Source: Hippophae tibetana
Lineage: Eukaryota; Streptophyta; Magnoliopsida; Rosales; Elaeagnaceae
Assembly (NCBI GenBank): GCA_037013495.1
Contig: CM072801.1
Coordinates: forward strand, 30,802,001-30,866,000
Direction: 5' to 3'
DNA length: 64,000 nt
Below are positions 23,875 through 35,476 of this stretch, in pieces. The notes beneath the pieces were generated by a model, which was not told the DNA's origin, searched no databases, and saw only the letters and a program-made list of their open reading frames with translations. The position numbers and the translations under genes were made by a program. Positions within the stretch are counted from its first letter, which is position 1, and every line of letters begins with the position of its first letter.

Positions 23875-25164
23875 TTGTTTTTAAGTTCTTGTTCTTTTGG
23901 GTTCCAATTTATTCATCTTAACCATTTTCTAAGCAATTTACTCATTCTTAATCCTTTGAGTTCATATGTTGTTCCCCTAAAGGTTGCGCATCATTTCGTA
24001 TCAAAGCCTTTGTTGCTGAAAATATGTTATCTTTCTTCGTATATTTATTTTTTGAATTTTACATTTAAAAAAACTTTGTCCATTGAATTTTCTGTGTTTT
24101 CATTAGACACTAATCACAAAGAAAGATAGATATTTGTATACCAAGTCTTGTGTTTTCTTTTAATTATGTTGTCAATATTTTGTCTTTCGATTTCATTTCC
24201 TTTCTTTCTTTAAATTCGTGTACCTTTTTCTTGTGTAATGTTTTCTGTGTTCAATCTGTTTTTTTATTGAAAGAAACTATAGAGATAATAAAGTTCATAG
24301 TTTCAAGAAAAAATAGGTTATTCATATCGGTGGCAATATTAAATTGTTGTAACTTTTAATTCGTGCATCGAAATGAATATTATAATGTAGCAAATAGCAC
24401 CTCGTTCGATTCCTAAAAAGACAATGAAAGAATAGTTTAGTTATCGGCATTTTTAAAACCTAAATTACTTTGTTTTCAATACTTGCCAACCCATAATAGG
24501 TTCGTGGCATTTCATTGCATTGTTTTTAAGTTCTTGTTCTTTTGGGTTCCAATTTATTCATCTTAACCATTTTCTAAGCAATTTACTCATTCTTAATCCT
24601 TTGAGTTCATATGTTGTTCCCCTAAAGGTTGCGCATCATTTCGTATCAAAGCCTTTGTTGCTGAAAATATGTTATCTTTCTTCGTATATTTATTTTTTGA
24701 ATTTTACATTTAAAAAAACTTTGTCCATTGAATTTTCTGTGTTTTCATTAGACACTAATCACAAAGAAAGATAGATATTTGTATACCAAGTCTTGTGTTT
24801 TCTTTTAATTATGTTGTCAATATTTTGTCTTTCGATTTCATTTCCTTTCTTTCTTTAAATTCGTGTACCTTTTTCTTGTGTAATGTTTTCTGTGTTCAAT
24901 CTGTTTTTTTATTGAAAGAAACTATAGAGATAATAAAGTTCATAGTTTCAAGAAAAAATAGGTTATTCATATCGGTGGAAATATTAAATTGTTGTAACTT
25001 TTAATTCGTGCATCGAAATGACTATTATAATGTAGCAAATAGCACCTCGTTCGATTCCTAAAAAGACAATGAAAGAATAGTTTAGTTATCGGCATTTTTA
25101 AAACCAAAATTACTTTGTTTTCAATACTTGCCAACCCTTAATAGGTTCGTGGCATCTCATTGCA
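23875..25164 (+). repeat. Tandem pair of near-identical D monomers
   Basis: Monomers at 23875 and 24520 share a private AATTATGTTGTC variant and the GAAAAAATAGG variant. The junctions before both carry CCTAAATTAC and CCCATAATAGG, so one appears to be a single-monomer (645 bp) duplication of the other. They diverge in the tail (GGTGGCAAT in the first, GGTGGAAAT in the second), which places one end of the event there. Confidence 0.8.
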
Positions 25165-26454
25165 TTGTTTTTAAGTTCTTGTTCTTTTGGGTTCCAATTT
25201 GATCATCTTAACCATTTTCTAAGCAATTTACTCATTCTTAATCCTTTGAGTTCATATGTTGTTCCCCTAAAGGTTGCGCATCATTTCGTATCAAAGCCTT
25301 TGTTGCTGAAAATATGTTATCTTTCTTCGTATATTTATTTTTTGAATTTTACATTTAAAAAAACTTTGTCCATTGAATTTTCTGTGTTTTCATTAGACAC
25401 TAATCACAAAAAAAGATAGATATTTGTATACCAAGTCTTGTGTTTTCTTTTAATTTTGTTGTCAATATTTTGTCTTTCGATTTCATTTCCTTTCTTTCTT
25501 TAAATTCGTGTACCTTTTTCTTGTGTAATGTTTTCTGTGTTCAATCTGTTTTTTTATTGAAAGAAACTATAGAGATAATAAAGTTCATAGTTTCAAGAAA
25601 AACTAGGTTATTCATATCGGTGGAAATATTAAATTGTTGTAACTTTTAATTCGTGCATCGAAATGACTATTATAATGTAGCAAATAGCACCTCGTTCGAT
25701 TCCTAAAAAGACAATGAAAGAATAGTTTAGTTATCGGCATTTTTAAAACCAAAATTACTTTGTTTTCAATACTTGCCAACCCTTAATAGGTTCGTGGCAT
25801 CTCATTGCATTGTTTTTAAGTTCTTGTTCTTTTGGGTTCCAATTTGATCATCTTAACCATTTTCTAAGCAATTTACTCATTCTTAATCCTTTGAGTTCAT
25901 ATGTTGTTCCCCTAAAGGTTGCGCATCATTTCGTATCAAAGCCTTTGTTGCTGAAAATATGTTATCTTTCTTCGTATATTTATTTTTTGAATTTTACATT
26001 TAAAAAAACTTTGTCCATTGAATTTTCTGTGTTTTCATTAGACACTAATCACAAAAAAAGATAGATATTTGTATACCAAGTCTTGTGTTTTCTTTTAATT
26101 TTGTTGTCAATATTTTGTCTTTCGATTTCATTTCCTTTCTTTCTTTAAATTCGTGTACCTTTTTCTTGTGTAATGTTTTCTGTGTTCAATCTGTTTTTTT
26201 ATTGAAAGAAACTATAGAGATAATAAAGTTCATAGTTTCAAGAAAAACTAGGTTATTCATATCGGTGGAAATATTAAATTGTTGTAACTTTTAATTCGTG
26301 CATCGAAATGACTATTATAATGTAGCAAATAGCACCTCGTTCGATTCCTAAAAAGACAATGAAAGAATAGTTTAGTTATCGGCATTTTTAAAACCAAAAT
26401 TACTTTGTTTTCAATACTTGCCAACCCTTAATAGGTTCGTGGCATCTCATTGCA
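25165..26454 (+). repeat. Tandem pair of apparently identical D monomers; representative D unit
   Basis: Monomers at 25165 and 25810 read identically by eye over 645 bp, including the unusual CACAAAAAAAGATAG. The same version recurs at 28390 and 30319. It can serve as a D reference: TTGATCATCTTAACCATTTT front, GGTTGCGCATCATTTCG, TATGTTATCTTTCTTCG, GACACTAATCAC, GTCAATATTTTG, GTGTACC, GATAATAAAG and GGTGGAAATATT. Confidence 0.82.
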
Positions 26455-28389
26455 TTGTTTTTAAGTTCTTGTTCTTTTGGGTTCCAATTTGATCATCTTA
26501 ACCATTTTCTAAGCAATTTACTCATTCTTAATCCTTTGAGTTCATATGTTGTTCCCCTAAAGGTTCCGCATCATTTGGTATGAAAGCCTCTGTTGCTGAA
26601 AATATGGTATCTATCTTCTTATATTTATTTTTTGAATTTTACATTTAAAAAAACTTTGTCCATTTAATTTTCTGTGTTTTCATTAGACACTAATCACCAA
26701 AAAAGATAGATATTTGTATACCAAGTCTTGTGTTTTCTTTTAATTTTGTTGTCAATATTTTGTCTTTCGATTTCATTTCCTTTCTTTCTTTAAATTCGTG
26801 TACCTTTTTCTTGTGTAATGTTTTCTGTGTTCAATCTGTTTTTTTATTGAAAGAAACTATAGAGATAATAAAGTTCATAGTTTCAAGAAAAACTAGGTTA
26901 TTCATATCGGTGGAAATATTAAATTGTTGTAACTTTTAATTCGTGCATCGAAATGACTATTATAATGTAGCAAATAGCACCTCGTTCGATTCCTAAAAAG
27001 ACAATGAAAGAATAGTTTAGTTATCGGCATTTTTAAAACCAAAATTACTTTGTTTTCAATACTTGCCAACCCTTAATAGGTTCGTGGCATTTCATTGCAT
27101 TGTTTTTAAGTTCTTGTTCTTTTGGGTTCCAATTTATTCATCTTAACCATTTTCTAAGCAATTTACTCATTCTTAATCCTTTGAGTTCATATGTTGTTCC
27201 CCTAAAGGTTGCGCATCATTTCGTATCAAAGCCTTTGTTGCTGAAAATATGTTATCTATCTTCTTATATTTATTTTTTGAATTTTACATTTAAAAAAACT
27301 TTGTCCATTGAATTTTCTGTGTTTTCATTAGACACTAATCACAAAGAAAGATAGATATTTGTATACCAAGTCTTGTGTTTTCTTTTAATTTTGTTGTCAA
27401 TATTTTGTCTTTCGATTTCATTTCCTTTCTTTCTTTAAATTCGTGTACCTTTTTCTTGTGTAATGTTTTCTGTGTTCAATATGTTTTTTTATTGAAAGAA
27501 ACTATAGAGATAATAAAGTTCATAGTTTCAAGAAAAACTAGGTTATTCATATCGGTGGAAATATTAAATTGTTGTAACTTTTAATTCGTGCATCGAAATG
27601 ACTATTATAATGTAGCAAATAGCACCTCGTTCGATTCCTAAAAAGACAATGAAAGAATAGTTTAGTTATCGGCATTTTTAAAACCAAAATTACTTTGTTT
27701 TCAATACTTGCCAACCCTTAATAGGTTCGTGGCATCTCATTGCATTGTTTTTAAGTTCTTGTTCTTTTGGGTTCCAATTTGATCATCTTAACCATTTTCT
27801 AAGCAATTTACTCATTCTTAATCCTTTGAGATCATATGTTGTTCCCCTAAAGGTTCCGAATCATTTGGTATCAAAGCCTCTGTTGCTGAAAATATGGTAT
27901 CTATCTTCTTATATTTATTTTTTGAATTTTACATTTAAAAAAACTTTGTCCATTTAATTTTCTGTGTTTTCATTAGACACTAATCACAAAGAAAGATAGA
28001 TATTTGTATACCAAGTCTTGTGTTTTCTTTTAATTATGTTGTCAATATTTTGTCTTTCGATTTCATTTCCTTTCTTTCTTTAAATTCGTGTACCTTTTTC
28101 TTGTGTAATGTTTTCTGTGTTCAATCTGTTTTTTTATTGAAAGAAACTATAGAGATAATAAAGTTCATAGTTTCAAGAAAAAATAGGTTATTCATATCGG
28201 TGGAAATATTAAATTGTTGTAACTTTTAATTCGTGCATCGAAATGACTATTATAATGTAGCAAATAGCACCTCGTTCGATTCCTAAAAAGACAATGAAAG
28301 AATAGTTTAGTTATCGGCATTTTTAAAACCAAAATTACTTTGTTTTCAATACTTGCCAACCCTTAATAGGTTCGTGGCATCTCATTGCA

Positions 28390-30318
28390 TTGTTTTTAAG
28401 TTCTTGTTCTTTTGGGTTCCAATTTGATCATCTTAACCATTTTCTAAGCAATTTACTCATTCTTAATCCTTTGAGTTCATATGTTGTTCCCCTAAAGGTT
28501 GCGCATCATTTCGTATCAAAGCCTTTGTTGCTGAAAATATGTTATCTTTCTTCGTATATTTATTTTTTGAATTTTACATTTAAAAAAACTTTGTCCATTG
28601 AATTTTCTGTGTTTTCATTAGACACTAATCACAAAAAAAGATAGATATTTGTATACCAAGTCTTGTGTTTTCTTTTAATTTTGTTGTCAATATTTTGTCT
28701 TTCGATTTCATTTCCTTTCTTTCTTTAAATTCGTGTACCTTTTTCTTGTGTAATGTTTTCTGTGTTCAATCTGTTTTTTTATTGAAAGAAACTATAGAGA
28801 TAATAAAGTTCATAGTTTCAAGAAAAACTAGGTTATTCATATCGGTGGAAATATTAAATTGTTGTAACTTTTAATTCGTGCATCGAAATGACTATTATAA
28901 TGTAGCAAATAGCACCTCGTTCGATTCCTAAAAAGACAATGAAAGAATAGTTTAGTTATCGGCATTTTTAAAACCAAAATTACTTTGTTTTCAATACTTG
29001 CCAACCCTTAATAGGTTCGTGGCATCTCATTGCATTGTTTTTAAGTTCTTGTTCTTTTGGGTTCCAATTTGATCATCTTAACCATTTTCTAAGCAATTTA
29101 CTCATTCTTAATCCTTTGAGATCATATGTTGTTCCCCTAAAGGTTCCGCATCATTTGGTATCAAAGCCTCTGTTGCTGAAAATATGGTATCTATCTTCTT
29201 ATATTTATTTTTTGAATTTTACATTTAAAAAAACTTTGTCCATTTAATTTTCTGTGTTTTCATTAGACACTAATCACAAAGAAAGATAGATATTTGTATA
29301 CCAAGTCTTATGGTTTCTTTTAATTTTGTTGTCATTATTTTATCTTTCGATTTCATTTCCTTTCTTTCTTTAATTTCTTTGTACCTTTTTCTTGTGTAAT
29401 GTTTTCTGTGTTCAATCATTTTTTTATTGAAAGAAACTATAGAGATACTACAGTTCATAGTTTCAAGAAAACTAGGTTATTAATATCGGTGGCAATATTA
29501 AATTGTTGTAACTTTTAATTCGTGCATCGAAATGACTATTATAATGTAGCAAATAGCACCTCGTTCGATTCCTAAAAAGACAATGAAAGAATAGTTTAGT
29601 TATCGGCATTTTTAAAACCAAAATTACTTTGTTTTCAATACTTGCCAACCCTTAATAGGTTCGTGGCATCTCATTGCATTGTTTTTAAGTTCTTGTTCTT
29701 TTGGGTTCCAATTTGATCATCTTAACCATTTTCTAAGCAATTTACTCATTCTTAATCCTTTGAGTTCATATGTTGTTCCCCTAAAGGTTCCGCATCATTT
29801 GGTATGAAAGCCTCTGTTGCTGAAAATATGGTATCTATCTTCTTATATTTATTTTTTGAATTTTACATTTAAAAAAACTTTGTCCATTTAATTTTCTGTG
29901 TTTTCATTAGACACTAATCACCAAAAAAGATAGATATTTGTATACCAAGTCTTGTGTTTTCTTTTAATTTTGTTGTCATTGTCTTTCGATTTCATTTCCT
30001 TTCTTTCTTTAAATTCGTGTACCTTTTTCTTGTGTAATGTTTTCTGTGTTCAATCTGTTTTTTTATTGAAAGAAACTATAGAGATAATAAAGTTCATAGT
30101 TTCAAGAAAAACTAGGTTATTCATATCGGTGGAAATATTAAATTGTTGTAACTTTTAATTCGTGCATCGAAATGACTATTATAATGTAGCAAATAGCACC
30201 TCGTTCGATTCCTAAAAAGACAATGAAAGAATAGTTTAGTTATCGGCATTTTTAAAACCAAAATTACTTTGTTTTCAATACTTGCCAACCCTTAATAGGT
30301 TCGTGGCATCTCATTGCA
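28390..30318 (+). repeat. Three-monomer unit, copy 1 (1,929 bp, with a 5-bp deletion)
   Basis: Monomers 28390, 29035 and 29679 are followed by the same three again. The third monomer has lost 5 bp: it reads TTGTTGTCATTGTCTTTCG near 29,970, where other D monomers have GTCAATATTTTGTC. This gives the shortest spacing in the window (640 bp). The second monomer carries GAGATCATATG and TTATGGTTTC, also seen in the second copy. Confidence 0.85.
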
Positions 30319-32252
30319 TTGTTTTTAAGTTCTTGTTCTTTTGGGTTCCAATTTGATCATCTTAACCATTTTCTAAGCAATTTACTCATTCTTAATCCTT
30401 TGAGTTCATATGTTGTTCCCCTAAAGGTTGCGCATCATTTCGTATCAAAGCCTTTGTTGCTGAAAATATGTTATCTTTCTTCGTATATTTATTTTTTGAA
30501 TTTTACATTTAAAAAAACTTTGTCCATTGAATTTTCTGTGTTTTCATTAGACACTAATCACAAAAAAAGATAGATATTTGTATACCAAGTCTTGTGTTTT
30601 CTTTTAATTTTGTTGTCAATATTTTGTCTTTCGATTTCATTTCCTTTCTTTCTTTAAATTCGTGTACCTTTTTCTTGTGTAATGTTTTCTGTGTTCAATC
30701 TGTTTTTTTATTGAAAGAAACTATAGAGATAATAAAGTTCATAGTTTCAAGAAAAACTAGGTTATTCATATCGGTGGAAATATTAAATTGTTGTAACTTT
30801 TAATTCGTGCATCGAAATGACTATTATAATGTAGCAAATAGCACCTCGTTCGATTCCTAAAAAGACAATGAAAGAATAGTTTAGTTATCGGCATTTTTAA
30901 AACCAAAATTACTTTGTTTTCAATACTTGCCAACCCTTAATAGGTTCGTGGCATCTCATTGCATTGTTTTTAAGTTCTTGTTCTTTTGGGTTCCAATTTG
31001 ATCATCTTAACCATTTTCTAAGCAATTTACTCATTCTTAATCCTTTGAGATCATATGTTGTTCCCCTAAAGGTTCCGCATCATTTGGTATCAAAGCCTCT
31101 GTTGCTGAAAATATGGTATCTATCTTCTTATATTTATTTTTTGAATTTTACATTTAAAAAAACTTTGTCCATTTAATTTTCTGTGTTTTCATTAGACACT
31201 AATCACAAAGAAAGATAGATATTTGTATACCAAGTCTTATGGTTTCTTTTAATTTTGTTGTCATTATTTTATCTTTCGATTTCATTTCCTTTCTTTCTTT
31301 AATTTCTTTGTACCTTTTTCTTGTGTAATGTTTTCTGTGTTCAATCATTTTTTTATTGAAAGAAACTATAGAGATACTACAGTTCATAGTTTCAAGAAAA
31401 CTAGGTTATTAATATCGGTGGCAATATTAAATTGTTGTAACTTTTAATTCGTGCATCGAAATGACTATTATAATGTAGCAAATAGCACCTCGTTCGATTC
31501 CTAAAAAGACAATGAAAGAATAGTTTAGTTATCGGCATTTTTAAAACCAAAATTACTTTGTTTTCAATACTTGCCAACCCTTAATAGGTTCGTGGCATCT
31601 CATTGCATTGTTTTTAAGTTCTTGTTCTTTTGGGTTCCAATTTGATCATCTTAACCATTTTCTAAGCAATTTACTCATTCTTAATCCTTTGAGTTCATAT
31701 GTTGTTCCCCTAAAGGTTCCGCATCATTTGGTATGAAAGCCTCTGTTGCTGAAAATATGGTATCTATCTTCTTATATTTATTTTTTGAATTTTACATTTA
31801 AAAAAACTTTGTCCATTTAATTTTCTGTGTTTTCATTAGACACTAATCACCAAAAAAGATAGATATTTGTATACCAAGTCTTGTGTTTTCTTTTAATTTT
31901 GTTGTCAATATTTTGTCTTTCGATTTCATTTCCTTTCTTTCTTTAAATTCGTGTACCTTTTTCTTGTGTAATGTTTTCTGTGTTCAATCTGTTTTTTTAT
32001 TGAAAGAAACTATAGAGATAATAAAGTTCATAGTTTCAAGAAAAACTAGGTTATTCATATCGGTGGAAATATTAAATTGTTGTAACTTTTAATTCGTGCA
32101 TCGAAATGACTATTATAATGTAGCAAATAGCACCTCGTTCGATTCCTAAAAAGACAATGAAAGAATAGTTTAGTTATCGGCATTTTTAAAACCAAAATTA
32201 CTTTGTTTTCAATACTTGCCAACCCTTAATAGGTTCGTGGCATCTCATTGCA
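30319..32252 (+). repeat. Three-monomer unit, copy 2 (1,934 bp, undeleted)
   Basis: Monomers 30319, 30964 and 31608 match copy 1 at an offset of 1,929 bp through the second monomer, including the rare TTATGGTTTC and TTTAATTTCTTTG variants. Its third monomer keeps GTCAATATTTTGTC, so the 5-bp deletion in copy 1 occurred after the duplication, or the deletion in this copy was repaired by conversion. Confidence 0.85.
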
Positions 32253-35200
32253 TTGTTTTTAAGTTCTTGTTCTTTTGGGTTCCAATTTGATCATCTTAAC
32301 CATTTTCTAAGCAATTTACTCATTCTTAATCCTTTGAGATCATATGTTGTTCCCCTAAAGGTTCCGAATCATTTGGTATCAAAGCCTCTGTTGCTGAAAA
32401 TATGGTATCTATCTTCTTATATTTATTTTTTGAATTTTACATTTAAAAAAACTTTGTCCATTTAATTTTCTGTGTTTTCATTAGACACTAATCACAAAGA
32501 AAGATAGATATTTGTATACCAAGTCTTATGTTTTCTTTTAATTTTGTTGTCATTATTTTATCTTTCGATTTCATTTCCTTTCTTTCTTTAAATTCTTTGT
32601 ACCTTTTTCTTGTGTAATGTTTTCTGTGTTCAATCATTTTTTTATTGAAAGAAACTATAGAGATACTACAGTTCATAGTTTCAAGAAAACTAGGTTATTA
32701 ATATCGGTGGCAATATTAAACTGTTGTAACTTTTAATTCGTGCATCGAAATGACTATTATAATGTAGCAAATAGCACTCGTTCGATTCCTAAAAAGATAA
32801 TGAAAGAATAGTTTAGTTATCGACATTTTTAAAACCAAAATTACATTGTTTTCAATACTTGCCAACCTCTAATAGGTTCGTGGCATCTCATTGCATTGTT
32901 TTTAAGTTCTTGTTCTTTTGGGTACCAATTTGATCACCTTAACCCATTTCGAAGCAATTTACTCATTCTTAATCCTTTGAGTTCATATGTTGTTCCCCTA
33001 AAGGTTCCGCATCATTTGGTATCAAAGCCTTTGTTGCTGAAAATATGTTATCTATCTTCTTATATTTATTTTTTGAATTTTACATTAAAAAAAACTTTTT
33101 CCATTTAATTTTCTTTGCTTTCATTAGACACAAATCACAAAGAAAGATAGATATTTGTATACCAAGTCTTGTGTTTTCTTTTAATTTTGTTGTCATTATT
33201 TTGTGTTTCGATTACATTTCCTTTCTTTCTTTAAATGCTTTGTACCTTTTTCTTGTGTAATGTTTTCTGTGTTCAATCTGTTTTTTTATTGAAAGAAACT
33301 ATAGAGATACTAAAGTTCATAGTTTCAAGAAAAACTAGGTTATTCATATCGGTGGAAATATTAAATTGTTGTAACTTTTAATTCGTGCATCGAAATGACT
33401 ATTATAATGTAGCAAATAGCACCTCGTTCGATTCCTAAAAAGACAATGAAAGAATAGTTTAGTTATCGGCATTTTTAAAACCAAAATTACTTTGTTTTCA
33501 ATACTTGCCAACCCTTAATAGGTTCGTGGCATTTCATTGCATTGTTTTTAAGTTCTTGTTCTTTTGGGTTCCAATTTATTCATCTTAACCATTTTCTAAG
33601 CAATTTACTCATTCTTAATCCTTTGAGTTCATATGTTGTTCCCCTAAAGGTTGCGCATCATTTCGTATCAAAGCCTTTGTTGCTGAAAATATGTTATCTA
33701 TCTTCTTATATTTATTTTTTGAATTTTACATTTAAAAAAACTTTGTCCATTGAATTTTCTGTGTTTTCATTAGACACTAATCACAAAGAAAGATAGATAT
33801 TTGTATACCAAGTCTTGTGTTTTCTTTTAATTTTGTTGTCAATATTTTGTCTTTCGATTTCATTTCCTTTCTTTCTTTAAATTCGTGTACCTTTTTCTTG
33901 TGTAATGTTTTCTGTGTTCAATCTGTTTTTTTATTGAAAGAAATTATAGAGATAATAAAGTTCATAGTTTCAAGAAAAAATAGGTTATTCATATCGGTGG
34001 AAATATTAAATTGTTGTAACTTTTAATTCGTGCATCGAAATGACTATTATAATGTAGCAAATAGCACCTCGTTCGATTCCTAAAAAGACAATGAAAGAAT
34101 AGTTTAGTTATCGGCATTTTTAAAACCAAAATTACTTTGTTTTCAATACTTGCCAACCCTTAATAGGTTCGTGGCATCTCATTGCATTGTTTTTAAGTTC
34201 TTGTTCTTTTGGGTTCCAATTTGATCATCTTAACCATTTTCTAAGCAATTTACTCATTCTTAATCCTTTGAGTTCATATGTTGTTCCCCTAAAGGTTCCG
34301 CATCATTTGGTATGAAAGCCTCTGTTGCTGAAAATATGGTATCTATCTTCTTATATTTATTTTTTGAATTTTACATTTAAAAAAACTTTGTCCATTTAAT
34401 TTTCTGTGTTTTCATTAGACACTAATCACCAAAAAAGATAGATATTTGTATACCAAGTCTTGTGTTTTCTTTTAATTTTGTTGTCAATATTTTGTCTTTC
34501 GATTTCATTTCCTTTCTTTCTTTAAATTCGTGTACCTTTTTCTTGTGTAATGTTTTCTGTGTTCAATCTGTTTTTTTATTGAAAGAAACTATAGAGATAA
34601 TAAAGTTCATAGTTTCAAGAAAAACTAGGTTATTAATATCGGTGGAAATATTAAATTGTTGTAACTTTTAATTCGTGCATCGAAATGACTATTATAATGT
34701 AGCAAATAGCACCTCGTTCGATTCCTAAAAAGACAATGAAAGAATAGTTTAGTTATCGGCATTTTTAAAACCAAAATTACTTTGTTTTCAATACTTGCCA
34801 ACCCTTAATAGGTTCGTGGCATTTCATTGCATTGTTTTTAAGTTCTTGTTCTTTTGGGTTCCAATTTATTCATCTTAACCATTTTCTAAGCAATTTACTC
34901 ATTCTTAATCCTTTGAGTTCATATGTTGTTCCCCTAAAGGTTGCGCATCATTTCGTATCTAAGCCTTTGTTGCTGAAAATATGTTATCTATCTTCTTATA
35001 TTTATTTTTTGAATTTTACATTTAAAAAAACTTTGTCCATTGAATTTTCTGTGTTTTCATTAGACACTAATCACAAAGAAAGATAGATATTTGTATACCA
35101 AGTCTTGTGTTTTCTTTTAATTTTGTTGTCAATATTTTGTCTTTCGATTTCATTTCCTTTCTTTCTTTAAATTCGTGTACCTTTTTCTTGTGTAATGTTT

Positions 35201-35476
35201 TCTGTGTTCAATATGTTTTTTTATTGAAAGAAACTATAGAGATAATAAAGTTCATAGTTTCAAGAAAAACTAGGTTATTCATATCGGTGGAAATATTAAA
35301 TTGTTGTAACTTTTAATTCGTGCATCGAAATGACTATTATAATGTAGCAAATAGCACCTCGTTCGATTCCTAAAAAGACAATGAAAGAATAGTTTAGTTA
35401 TCGGCATTTTTAAAACCAAAATTACTTTGTTTTCAATACTTGCCAACCCTTAATAGGTTCGTGGCATCTCATTGCA
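32253..35476 (+). repeat. Five-monomer unit, 3,224 bp, copy 1
   Basis: Monomers 32253, 32896, 33542, 34187 and 34832 recur at a constant 3,224-bp offset. The first has GAGATCATATG and TTCCGAATCATTTGG. The second has GGGTACC, TTGATCACCTTAACCC, a GCACTCG one-base deletion in the preceding junction, TTATCGACATT and AATTACATTG. Private differences from copy 2 include GAAATTATAG near 33,944, GTATCTAAGCC near 34,960 and CAATATGTTT near 35,211. Confidence 0.87.

Larger units (their letters stand above)
22047..28389 (+). repeat. Type D monomer domain, first part
   Basis: From 22585 the A/B alternation is gone and single D-type monomers follow one another (22585, 23229, 23875, 24520, 25165, 25810, 26455, 27100, 27745). 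D is marked by AACCATTTTCTAAGC (the TTCGAA site lost), GACACTAATCAC, GTCAATATTTTG, GTGTACC, GATAATAAAG, TCGGTGGAAATATT and CCAACCCTTAATAGG. Two front variants alternate irregularly: one with GGTTGCGCATCATTTCG, one with GGTTCCGCATCATTTGG and GCCTCTGTTG. The E monomer at 21941 is the transition. Confidence 0.9.

Noticed and set aside
24292-24297. AATAAA in D monomers as a polyadenylation signal
   Set aside because: It comes from a GATACTACAG to GATAATAAAG change in an AT-rich sequence, is absent from A and B, and has no transcript evidence.
29270-29458. Minus-strand 62-codon frame recurring in many D monomers (for example 31199, 32488, 48607)
   Set aside because: Open only in one monomer class and copied with it. 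Its lysine-rich product is what a reversed T-rich tract encodes. No start context, domain or promoter supports it.
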